From: Phragmites australis
Lineage: Eukaryota > Streptophyta > Magnoliopsida > Poales > Poaceae
Direction: 5' to 3'
Assembly: GCF_958298935.1 (NCBI RefSeq)
Contig: NC_084938.1
Span: forward strand, 7,695,501-7,759,500
DNA length: 64,000 nucleotides
The notes beneath the pieces were generated by a model. That model searched no databases. It saw nothing but the letters and a program-made list of their open reading frames with translations, and was not told the origin of the DNA. How positions within the stretch are numbered: position 1 is the first letter of the stretch; every line of letters starts with the position of its first letter. The translations under genes and the position numbers were made by a program. Of this stretch, positions 48,825 through 59,296 are shown piece by piece.

Positions 48825-49425
48825 ATGGCCACCCGCGATGTCTCCACCTCAGCCGCCACCATGTTCCACATCTACCAGCCCTTGCCGGTCCCGTCCATGG
48901 TGGCCCTGACCGCAGCGGCAGCTGACGGCGCCGTGGTGGTCCCCACGACGCCGGGCAAGAAGGCGGCGTAGGGCGGCAAGGATCGGCACAGCAAGGTGAA
49001 TGGGCGCGGGCGGTGCGTGCGCATGCCGATCGTGTGCGCGGTGCGCGTGTTCCAGCTCACTCGCGAGCTCGGGCTCAATTCCGACGGCTAGACCATCGAG
49101 TGGCTGCTCCGCCAGGCCGAGCCCTCCATCCTCGCCGCCACGGGATCTGGCACCGTCCACCTCCTCCCACTACCAGCAAACCATCCTTGGCATGCGCTCG
49201 CGCGAGGAACGCGACATCGCCATCAGCACCGCGGTGGCGGCCGCGGCAGCTTCCGCGTTCTGGGCGGCACTGCTGGCACCGCGGACGGAGGCCTGGGGCT
49301 TCTCGCCGTTGGAGGCACAAGCGGCGGCGGTGTACGTGCCAATGGCGTAAGCCCACCACCACCACCTCAACCTGCTCGCCACGCTCTCCGGCACCGCCAG
49401 GCGCGCCGAGGAGGAGTCCTGGTGA
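48825..49425 (+). pseudogene. Class I TCP (PCF-type) transcription factor pseudogene
   Basis: It begins ATG at 48825 and spans about 200 codons to TGA near 49425. The TCP basic helix-loop-helix domain is clear: [28 protein letters not shown] and TIEWLLRQAEPSILAATGSG. C-terminal class I segments follow (LGMRSREERDIAIS, AFWAALLAPRTEAWGFSPLE, HHHHLNLLATLSGTARRAEE). It is disabled by stops at 48969 and 49089, a frameshift near 49155 and a stop at 49348. The second and last stops look like CAG to TAG and CAA to TAA transitions. Functional TCPs bind DNA and control growth. This copy lies between a gypsy LTR fragment and a copia fragment. TCP genes are usually intronless, so retro-processing cannot be inferred. 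Confidence 0.88.
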
Positions 49426-49718
49426 CTCCACGGCTCCTGACACGTTCTACATGCATCACTCGTTCATTGATTTCCGTGTGTTCTACCTCTTGGCAGTGTT
49501 CTTGATTTGCTTGTTCCTCTCTTCCGGTCAATCGCTAGTGTGTTGTTTCCAAGATTCAATGAAGATTCGGTATGAATTTAACTCATATATAGAATACATA
49601 TAATGCTGACTTTGTTGATTATCATGTCTAAGAGGCATTATTGTATATAATGATATACAATATTCAATATCAAGTAGCGCAATAGTATTCTTATCTCATT
49701 TAGAGGATGATTAGGAGA

Positions 49719-50614
49719 CTAACTGAGGTCTCCAAACATATCTTGGGAATTGAATTCCACAAGCATGTCATATATGTTTCGAGGGTTATCCTCCTTCTGC
49801 AAGACATTCACTTGGTCGTTTTGAGGAACATTTTGAGAATAGTCTGTAGCTAGATTGTTGTATAGCTGTTCATTGAAGTGAGCTTTGAACTTATCATCTT
49901 GAACTTGTTTTTCTTTTCCAACAGACTCTGACATACATATCAACCAAATATTTAGGGGTATGATATTTCTTGGTACAATGGTTCATACACCCACACTTAT
50001 GACAAACTTACGAGTTGTCATTGTGGTTATTTTTCTTGAAAATGCAATTACCCTTGTTAGATCCATAAATTTTTTTGCTTATTGTAGAGTTTTCACTTTC
50101 CTTTGAATTTTTCTAGGTGTGGTATTGCTGTTGCAATACCCCATTAGCCAGAAAGAAAGTGGATAAAGTCTTCTCGATTACATCTACGTCTGAGACGAGT
50201 TGATCACATAAACACAATTATGAATAGATTTTATGAACAATAGAGTTATAATATGTCCCGTACTTATAGTTATGAAAACGAGTGAGTGACCATTCGCGAG
50301 TTGTTTCTAGAAAAATAACATCCATTTTTTTTTTATCATATCGCTCTTTGAGTGAATTTTTAAAGAGCACATGGATCCTCTTCTATCAGATATTTATTTT
50401 TTAAGATCTGGACGGAGGTGATGTCCTAAAACATATGGAAATATATTTAACTTGTTCAAATACCATTAGGGCTTCAGGTTGAGGTGCAATGTGTAGTTAT
50501 TGCTGCAATTTGAACTTGGGATGTTAAACTGATGTTTACGCCTATAGCTCAGGTTAGATAGTTGCTACTATCTAACACAAGTTCTTTAAATTCTTTGTTG
50601 AAAATATGAGCCAT
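49719..50614 (-). pseudogene. Copia gag (fragment B)
   Basis: The minus strand opens MAHIFNKEFKELVLDSSNYL at 50614. It shows DVIEKTLSTFFLANGVLQQQ near 50190-50130 and a CCHC knuckle CHKCGCMNHCTKKYHTPKYL near 50005-49945. It ends MLVEFNSQDMFGDLS with a stop at 49719. Several stops and shifts disable it. It is the most complete gag of the three copies. Confidence 0.85.
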
Positions 50615-51196
50615 TTTCTACAGAAAATAACCATGTATTTAATTAATTTACCATAATGGTAAATTAAATAGCATGAAAATATTGTAATTATACAAAATTT
50701 AAAATCAAGATGATTCTTGAATATACATGTAGTCTTCCATAAAAAAAACAGACGACAAAGTCACAGCTAATGTTTTAGACTCCATTCTTGAGGGAATATG
50801 TGATTTGATAATCACTATCGAAACATAGACTCTGTGTTATAAATCTAGTTATACACGCTAAAGAGAGTCATCATGTTGATAAGTAACATGATGTAAACCT
50901 TACAATAGTGTGCGAGAAACTTGCTACTATGAGCATGAATTTCATCCTATAAGAACGGGTGAAACTATCGTTGCAGCCAATGTTATAGTCTCCAGTGCCT
51001 TGTGTTTTATCAATGTTATGGAAGATATTCATCGAAAATATTTTGCACTAATTTTTGCTACTTATTTAAAAAATGTGAATCAAAATATGTCAAGAGTGAC
51101 ATTGAGTGTAAGCCTTCTATATAGTACATGCAACAAAATTGTTGCTAATACCTTAGACTCCCATATTTACAACATTCAAAAAACAAAAAATCTAAG

Positions 51197-53590
51197 CTAA
51201 TCCACAAGCTCCGACGGGGGTGAGGGCGCGTCGCTGCTGCTCGGTTCCGGCGTTGGCTCCCGCGTAAAGCGCGCCGCCACCTCAGCGGCAACGTCCCGAA
51301 CGGCTTCCCGGGCGACCGCTTCCTCGGCCTCGACCACTCCCTGCTGGACCGGCTCCAGCGAGAAGGTAGGGTCTCAGCTGCGGTAGCAGGCGAGAACGTG
51401 CTCGGCCACCACCTCCGGGATGCCTGGACGCGCTCGGTCGCTGCCGCTCCATGCGGCTGGCCTTCTCCTGCGCAGCGACAGCCTCGTCGCGCGTCTCCTC
51501 CAACGCCTCCCGCTCCTCGGCCACCACACGCATTGACTTCTCATAGGTTGCACGGGCCGAGACGATGCAGGCCTCCAAAAGCTTGCCGACCTCTTCCAGC
51601 CGCCCCCTCTCTTCAACGAGGGCGACGCGCTCCTTGTCGAGCTCGGCTCGCTCCGCCGCCACGGCCACTTTAAGCCGCTCGATAACCTCCCAAGCGCTTC
51701 CGAGCACCTCCGGGAGGGGTTCCGGGGCCTGGCTAGACGGTGGCCGGGGGCTGGGTCCCCTGTGAGCCCTCTCTGTAGAGGCGCTCAGGGTCCCCGAAGG
51801 CTGCCGCACCGGCGCCGCCCTAGCCGCAACCACCTCCACCGTGGCCACTCGCTCCGCCCTCAGAATGCTCGGGGCGGGCTCGATCGGCGCTGGCTGCTCG
51901 GGAGCGGCCTCTGCCCTCGGCCCAGGGCTGGTCGGCGCCCTCGGCTCCGGGCCTGCTGGCGCGCTCGGCCCTGGAGCGGGAGCGCTCGGCCTAGGAGCGG
52001 GAGCTGACCTCGGCCCCTCTAGCTTCCTTTGGCCTCCTGCTGGGTCCTTGGGCGGCCTGAAAACAAAAAATATTGGTGCCTAAACCAACATCCGGGCAGA
52101 CATGCTCGAGACAGAAAAGGAGCTTACATGTACTTCGGCCCGCGATACAGCCACCGGGACTCGGGGATTTTGAAGCCGAGGCCCTGCGGCTTCGGTGGAG
52201 GGCTCTGGCCCTCGGGCTGTTGAGGGGCCGCTTTGGAGCCTGCCTTCGGTGGCGGGTCGGTTCGGGCGCCAGCTATTGCGCCGCCAGCCGGGCCCTGGTC
52301 CTCGAGCTCCCGCGCCCTAGACCTGGCCTCCGTCCTGGACTCCGCGCCAGACGATTGGCCGCCCCGGCCACTCTCCATCGCGCCACCATCTGCCGGCTGT
52401 TGCCGTGGAGGTGACGGCGACGACGAGGAAGATGGCTGGGGCACGTATGACCGGGGACGCTTCCCCTTGTCCCCTTGGGCCGCTGCCCCGCCGCCTGCGG
52501 CATCCTTGCCGCCGGCCTGCTGCCTGCTGCCCGCAGCGTCCCTGACGCCGGTTTGCTGCTCGCTACCTGCCCCTTCGTCCACCCCGGGGATTTGTATAGT
52601 CCCGGGGTTCCAGCGTCTCGGACGCTCCACCAGACCCTGGGCGTCGAACTCCGGCAAGGTCGCTTGTAGTGCCACCCGGCCCGGGTCCGCGCAGAGAGCC
52701 AGCTCCTCTCGGGGCAGGACCGCCCGGGTGAGGTCCTCGATGCCGGTCACCACCTTCAGCAAGGTCGCCAGCACTCCCTCCTCAAGATCCCCATCCGCGC
52801 CGATGTGGGTCCTCGTGATGTCGTTCGGGCCTGTGTACATCCAGGTGAAGCGGGCCCGCTCCCGCAGAGGCGCCAGACGGCGGCGCAGGTAGTCGGCCAC
52901 CACCATCACCGAAGTCAGCCCCGCCCGGCGCATATCGTCGATGCGGTTCAGCACCGGTCGCATGCGCTTATCCTCCACGGGGGTCGCCTACCAGGTCGGC
53001 CTGTGGGGTTCCGCCGGCGTCTCGGGTAGCATGAGGCGGTCATGGGGGCTGATGTCGACGTAGACCCAATCCCGGCGCCAGTCCTCCCATTTGTTCCGCA
53101 GCACTTGCGGAATGTAGAGTTCGCCGAGCCCGTCCCGCAGCTGGAAATTACAGCAGCCGGCGATGTCCACGTCGGAGGATCCCCTCTTCTTCCCGGCCGC
53201 TCGCAGGACGAAGAAGTGCTGGAACAGGGCCACCGACGGCTGCACTCCCACGAACATCTCGTAGAAGTGCGCGAAGATGGCCAGGATTACCACCAAGTTT
53301 GGACTCAGGTGGATGAGGTGGATGCCAAAGGTGTCCAGCACTTGAAGGAAGAAGGTGGAGAAGGGCGGCACCAGCCCGGCGGCGATGAAGGAGACGAAGA
53401 TGACAATCCGCTCCAACCGGCGCGTGGAGGGCGGAAAGCTCGCCGGCGTCACCACCGATGCCTCCCGCTGGCCGGCGTGCACCATCAGCTTGCGGACCTT
53501 CTCCGCCCCCTCCTCATTCACGATGCGTGACTCCGGCAGCACACTGTCGGAGCCCGACTTGTCCCAGCGGCTGCTTCCTACCCTCGGCAT
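51197..53590 (-). CDS. Antisense ORF of a Ty3/gypsy element (PF04195-like 'putative gypsy type transposon' protein), disabled
   Basis: It runs opposite to the LTR orientation, next to the 3' LTR. Exon 1 (53590-52128) starts MPRVGSSRWDKSGSDSVLPE. It contains the PF04195-type segment GLVPPFSTFFLQVLDTFGIH and IFAHFYEMFVGVQPSVALF, then GELYIPQVLRNKWEDWRRDW. A single in-frame TAG lies at 52988-52990. The frame continues through an acidic and Pro/Ser-rich stretch. A GT-AG intron (52127-52057) joins exon 2 in frame: a Pro/Ala-rich region, a probable coiled coil (AAERAELDKERVALVEERGR, about 51700-51500), then a frameshift near 51440 and the tail SPPSELVD with TAG at 51197. About 770 codons in total. 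Extra antisense ORFs next to the 3' LTR are known for Tat-lineage gypsy elements. The protein's function is unknown. Confidence 0.75.
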
Positions 53591-54097
53591 CTTTTGGGGG
53601 TGGGGAGTGTGCTGGAAGGGATGAGGGAGAGAGTGCACTGTGGGCCGAAGGAAGGGCGAGAGCTCCTGAGCGCAAGGAAGAAGAAGACAGAGGTGATGAT
53701 TGCAAGAATGGCGTAAGGGGCAACGGTTCACTCCCCTCTCCTTTTTATGTCCTGGGGATTTCAAACGGCGCTTTCCGCGGTGCATTCGGCGAAGTGCATT
53801 CCCTCGATCGACACGGGTGCCAGGCGAATCTCCCTCAATCCGTGCGGTTGCCAGGCACACTATCCTCGATCCGCGCAGTTGCCACGCGCGCCTCCCGCCT
53901 CGTTATCACGCTCCTTGGAAGTCGAAAGGACATGCGTCCTTTCGGTTCCCCGCTTGGGCCGTACCAAGAGCCTGGGCCAGAGAGACCAGCGCCCAAGAAC
54001 AGGCCACGTGGCATCAGTTCTAGGATCGGCCTCGATGAAAACGAGAGTCCCATCCGCAGTGTCTGGGCCATCGCCTACCAATGGGCTCAGGGGCTGC
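53591..54097. other. Spacer between antisense ORF and 3' LTR; probable antisense promoter and PPT region
   Basis: It contains three diverged 'tcgatc..gcggttgccaggc' blocks (53805-53900). It ends caggggctgc directly before the LTR, a plausible polypurine tract. The antisense ORF must be transcribed from this spacer or from the LTR. No TATA box was identified on the minus strand with confidence. Confidence 0.5.
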
Positions 54098-55482
54098 TGT
54101 CGGTGACATGGGAACCAGGGGTCCCCAAGTCCCGAGGCTAGGACAGCAGAGTGCCACGTGGCGCCCTCCCTCGGGGATTATCTCCCCGAGGTCCGAGAAG
54201 ACCAAGTCCCGGGAGAGGGTGCTCGGGGCCATAAATAGTGGTTCCCAAGTACCCGAATTCCCCGATGACCCGAGAAGGCCAAGTTCCGGGAGAGGGTGCT
54301 CGGGGCCATGAACAGTGGTCCCCGAGCACCCGAGTTCCCTGATGACAAGAGAAGTCAGTTCTGGGAGAGGGTGCTCGGGGCCATGAACAGTGGTCCCCTA
54401 GCACCTGAGGACTCGAGCAGTCAAGTTCCGGGAGAGGGTGCTCGGGGCTGTGAAAAGTGGTCCCCGAGCACCCAAGTTCCCTGAGGACCAAGAGAGGGCA
54501 TATTCGGGAGAGAGTGTTCGAGGCTGTGAACAGTAGTCCCCGAGCACTCACAGTTCCCCGAGGGTCTGAGAAGTCCTTCGTCGGTAGTCCCCACGAGAGC
54601 TCGGTGGTGAGGTGTCAATTGGTGAGAGGCCCGATGCTGCATTTAAGAGAGCGTGTGGCCTGTCACTTCCAACCACTCCCCCCACGCTTGCTGTCAGTCC
54701 CTGCCACGGTCTGGCAGGGAGGCGTGGGGATATTTAATGCGCGGGTTACATCACGCGTCATCCGGCACATCTCGGGATAACGTCGCAAGGCTCGAGGCGT
54801 AACGCCTGCTACCCTGCCGTGTCAGACTCGCTCTGATCGGGCGGGCATGCGGGGCTGCTCGGTGGCTGCCTAGCAGGCCCTCCCCGCTGCACCCGGTGAA
54901 AAGCGGAATGATGACGATGAAGACCGGACAGGGGCGCGTTTTCCACCCTCCCCGTCACCTCAAGCTGCAGCCCATGATGGTTGCTTTCTATTTATGGCGC
55001 CTTGGAACTTGCGCCAATCCTTTCTGGGCACGCTACCCGCCCTGATGGGTATAAAAGAGGGGCTGGCTCCCCGGAGAAGAGGACGGGTTTTTAGAACACA
55101 TCAGACGGAGAGAGAGACTTGGACGGAGTTTTTAGAACACATCGGACAGAGCACATCCGACGAACCCCAGACGACGACGACGACGGGAGAAACACGAAGC
55201 TCTAGACTTAGACAAACATTCTTGTAACACAGCAGATCCTTAGAGAGACATTCTCAGAGCATTTATAGCATACACACAGGAGTAGGGTATTACGCTCAGT
55301 ACGGCCCGAACCTATCTAAAAATCCCCTGAGCATTTACTTCCTCCTGCATCCGATCATCCACTCCACATACCTCTCATTCATTCCCATTTATTTCACATA
55401 TGAGGCGGATTCAGAATCATCCCCCGACCGAATCTCAAAAGAGTCCCTCCGGATCCCTGCTTGAGGAGTTCACCCTCTGACA
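54098..55482 (+). repeat. 3' LTR of the gypsy element (1385 bp) with internal tandem repeat and TATA box
   Basis: It starts TGTCGGTGACATGGG and ends CACCCTCTGACA. Five tandem units of 67-77 bp with the core gggagagggtgctcgggg start at 54211, 54288, 54363, 54430 and 54506. A TATAAAAG box lies at 55050. The TATA orientation makes the element plus-strand. The flank after the LTR (actac) does not match the flank before the LTR fragment at 48533 (gatat). Confidence 0.9.
55050..55057 (+). promoter_or_regulatory. TATA box of the gypsy LTR
   Basis: TATAAAAG preceded by cctgatggg and followed by a GC-rich, purine-rich leader. This is normal U3/R architecture and sets the orientation of the element. 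Confidence 0.75.
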
Positions 55483-56701
55483 ACTACCTTATATTTTTAC
55501 TAATATAATTGAAATTAATCACTAATGTACATTTTGCATAATTTTCTGTAAATTATTTAAGCTAATATGAGGCTTAAATAATTTAAAAAATGCAGAAAAT
55601 AAATAAATAATTGCAATAAATCAATTAAATAATGTAATGAACTGTAAAATATATTAAATTACTTAGTATTTCTGAGGTAATACATATATAATGCAGTTAT
55701 ACATAATATTATGCGATTCCTGATGACATGAGGGTCTAGAATATATATTTACATAAGATAAATATAGCATAACAGAATTTATGTAAAGTCTGAGGACTTG
55801 AAGGTAAACAACAGTGAGCTGTTATTAATTTTGTCAATGCTACAGCACATTCTCTTTGAAATTCAGGGAGTTTTCTGCAAAAATGCGACTCCACAGGCCT
55901 GGCGGCCCATTTGGCTCCTGGGCCCATGTGACCCATTCGCCTTCTGGCCCATTGGTCCATTGGCTCGGCATATATATAAGGCCTGAGGAGGAGCGGTTGG
56001 GGTTATTGGGGGCGGACGGCCGCCACCGTCGTCGCCATGCCGGTCGAGTGCGGCCGGCCGCTCGGGCAGGTGGCTGGCATCATCACTCGGGCGGAGCTTC
56101 GCCGTCGCTCGGTCTAGGGGCCGAGCATCATGCGCCCCGATGGGGCTTCGCCGTGGAGGGCCACCGCCAAGCGGGAGGATTGCCGCCGCTGGCCGAGAGG
56201 GTGCTGCCGGGCGCCACCATGAAGACGGCCGGCGAGGAAGCCGCCGGATCTGCGTTTCCCCCGTGGGAAGAACAGGCCTGCCGCCGCCATGAGAAAAGCC
56301 GCCGCCTTGAGCTGTGCCGGCCTTGCCCCGTGCCGGCGGATCGGGCTGCACCAGCCGCCTATCCGCGCATCGCTACAGGCGCTGCCGGATCAGGCTGTGC
56401 CGACCGTCGTATGGCTGTTGCGTGGCTGCCATGGGGTTGGTGCTCTGGATATGGCCAGCCACTGCCTTTGCCGCCATGGGCTGTTGTGATGACGTCGAGG
56501 ACGACGACGACATCGTCGATTTCGTGTTCGCCTTGATCGTGAAGACGAAGACGACGTGTCTCCCTTGGTGTTGCCATGTAGTGGTCATGGTGATCCCGCG
56601 CGACGTCACTGGGTGATGGCCGAAGAGGACATGGTTTTCATCCTGCTCTGGTCTGTGATTGATTGGCCGATTAGTGCAGAGAGTAATAGTAGCTGATAAC
56701 G
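55483..56701 (-). other. Leader of copia fragment B
   Basis: On the minus strand this runs PBS (56692-56701), GC-rich block with overlapping open frames, ctccttatatata-type box near 55970, gggcc-rich block and AT-rich block. Frames such as 55863-56351 encode Pro/Arg/Gly-rich low-complexity peptides without a recognised domain. Confidence 0.6.
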
Positions 56702-56759
56702 TGTTGTAACATCATTCTCAACCAATTCCCGTTAGGAAGCAGAATCTCTTCACAGAGGG

Positions 56760-56975
56760 ATTTTCATTCCATTCAGTACTTCAACAGTTCCCTTCACGAT
56801 TCTTGTTATAAAAGGATTTTTCTTCACGATTCTTGTTATGACGGGATTCTCTCTACTTTCTCCTTTCGAAGTTAAACTGCTGTAGATGAGAGAAAATAAA
56901 TAAATAGGAACGGAAAGAGGAATCCGGAAAAGAATAAAATTAAGGGAATATAATTAGAGATGGTCTAATGCAAAT
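56760..56975. mobile_element. MITE-like short element
   Basis: Contains cttcacgattcttgttat twice and a segment gagagaaaataaataaatagg shared with 44270-44320. It ends 'attagagatggtcta'. The type is inferred from similarity to the copy at 44160-44335. Borders are approximate. Confidence 0.45.
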
Positions 56976-58937
56976 TGTAAAGACAATTTTGAGAGTAGAG
57001 GGAATGAGATCGGTTTATTCTTTCATTGCTTACATGTTAGATTTATATGTGTTTGATTTTATCTAATTGATTATTAAGATTTGTTTCATAACAATAAGAG
57101 GCCTTCACACAGGAGTTAAAACCTATCCCATTTGACATCTCTGAATGGTCTTAATTAGTGACCAATAAAGTTCAGGGTTATCTCATCATCGATCGAGAGC
57201 TAGATGATAAAAAAAGGCCACCGATTGTCAACATTGTCCCCTAACATCCTTTTGGAGGAATGGGGCATACAAACTCCCAACAGAAACCCATCATTCCATC
57301 GTCAAGCAAGTCTCCGTTCATCTCAACCAACACACTAAGTTAGATAAAGTTTTCAATTGCGATGATGATGATGGTAGCCAACCGAACCACGTCCGTGTCC
57401 ACTTTTGTACCCTTTTAGCTAGTGAATGTCTTGTTTGGCCCAATACCACTTTGGTGATCCTTCTTCTTTTAATTTCCTTTTTCTGCAATGAGATATTAAT
57501 TACAACCTTAACTAATTATAACGACATAAAAGGTTGAGGGGAAGATTTGAAAAATCCTCCGATAACTTTAAGGGCAAATGTGCGCAACCTTTTGTACATT
57601 TTATATGTGATTTGTTATTTTATATACATATTAAGATCATGCCGTACTGGTTTAGTAAAAGATCAATGTTGAAGAATGTAAGTTAGCGCAATATATAGAA
57701 AATCGAGCTAGATCCGCAGACCGCACCGTAGATCCAACTCCAGAAGACCCGACGGCGAGCTAGATATATATTTTCGACGTCTTTGACAGTTTAATTTGTT
57801 CGTAGTAGCACACAACCTTTCCATGATGCCATCGTGGTGAAGAGGCCTAACCACTCGGAGGAACAAGACGCGTAGATAGCTAGGGGAGACAGAGGGGTGA
57901 GACAAAGTGATGCGTGCAGAATTCTTGATGCCTGCGTGCTAACGGGATGTGTACGTTCGATTTGAGATAGCGTGCTGGCGTACGTCCTTCGTCGACGAAA
58001 GTAAGCATCAATTTTAGGATTGATGATGACGCACACAGGGTCCCTGAAGTCTGAACCTTTTCTACATCAATTAACCCTGAATCCAAAAGCTGGTTAAGTG
58101 CTGCCTTTGCACTCGATCTTATCGACCGATCGATAGACTAATAGTCCTGCCCCCACGTCTTAAATTTGGTTTGGACATCGTTTAATTATCAGAAATGTCT
58201 CGTTGTCAGAGAACTGAAATTCACAGAAATCTCAGTCGATTCTCCCCGTCACACGATCTTAAGTTGTGCTGCTCTTGCGCTCCAACTAGCTAGCTCGGTT
58301 CAGTTGTAGGCCAGGGCGACAGATGCCCGATAACTGTCATGGTCTGAACCGGTCCCGAGCTCAGAAACAGCAAAGCCAAAGCGGAAAAGCTTGTGTAACC
58401 ATGACTCAGGGAGCGCGTCTTCAACAAGCTTGTGCAAATTACGAGTATTATCTGGACACGCTCAAGTCGCTATCAAACCTGGCTAGCTAGCCACTGGCTA
58501 TACGTTGTAGCCAGGCAGGAGTCCGCTGGTATAGCCAGGTAGAGGTAGAGCAGGTAGTCCAGGTGTGGCACTAGGCACCGGCACTGACGACTTGCAACGG
58601 CCACAGGACGGCCGGGCGTGCCATGAATGCGTCGCTAGCTTCTCCATCTCGACTCCTGCTGTCTTCCCGGAGAAGTCATGCCTTGCTTGTGTTGACCCGG
58701 CCTGAGGCCTGGGGGGCCCACTGGTCATCTTCCTGAAAGAAAGGAGGCACGCTGCATGGTGCATGCAGTCAGGTAAGTGGTGAGGTCCCGTACGTCAGAG
58801 TTTACGCTGGTCGATGGCCCACGCTTCGTGTTTCAGTGTTCAAACGGGCCTCGATCGGTCAGGAAGATGCATGCGTACGCGCGTTAGCTTTAAAATCTCC
58901 AACATATTCGATCGAGGTCTTGTTGTGACAGACTAGC
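56976..58937. other. Intergenic DNA; one unassigned 88-codon ORF on the minus strand
   Basis: No recognisable gene. The frame 58764-58498 (minus, starting MHHAACLLSFRKMTSG, ending GLLPGYNV) has no known motif. It is the only candidate of note and could be chance. Confidence 0.35.
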
Positions 58938-59296
58938 GTCATCCAATGGCCGCATCTTCCAAGATGACGACGACGTATAAGGCCAAAACAGAGCCTTCAA
59001 ATTTGCAAATCCTAGTGTTACAGTGCTTGTGGGTAAATTTGCGGAGTTCCTGTAGCAGCTGTAAACTGTAGCATCCCTGTTTACGGAGACCGACAGTGGG
59101 GCCAGAGCGAGGCAAACACCGTCGGACTACTGCAGCAACACTGTAGTAGTACTGTAGACAGAGGGTGACGGTGAGTTCAAAAGGAGAAAAAGAGTAGTAG
59201 AAGGTAATAAATAGGGTAGTTGTTGGAGATGAAAAAATAAGGGATACTGTAATAGTATTTTTAAGGATAAAAATCTGAGGTAACTGCTGGAGATGA
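58938..59296 (-). mobile_element. MITE-like element related to 44339-44664
   Basis: The minus strand starts GATCATCTCCAGCAG (59296) and contains 'actattacagtatccctta', parallel to the copy near 44.4 kb. The other end is near gaagatgcggccattgg (about 58940). The two copies are diverged. Confidence 0.5.

Larger units (their letters stand above)
49640..56760 (-). mobile_element. Copia fragment B: LTR remnant, PBS, leader and gag, minus strand, split by gypsy DNA
   Basis: On the minus strand: LTR end 56702 (...CAACA), primer-site text CGTTATCAGC (56692-56701), GC-rich leader 56640-55990 with a gggcccaggagcc-type block, then AT-rich leader to 55483. This is interrupted by gypsy DNA (51197-55482). 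The leader then resumes (51190-50615), followed by gag 50614-49719. It is the third copy of the same copia family in the window. Pol is absent. Confidence 0.75.

Noticed and set aside
53042..54141. Plus-strand frames of 162 and 227 codons
   Set aside because: They are complements of the antisense ORF and its upstream spacer, without any recognised motif. GC-rich DNA often leaves several frames open.
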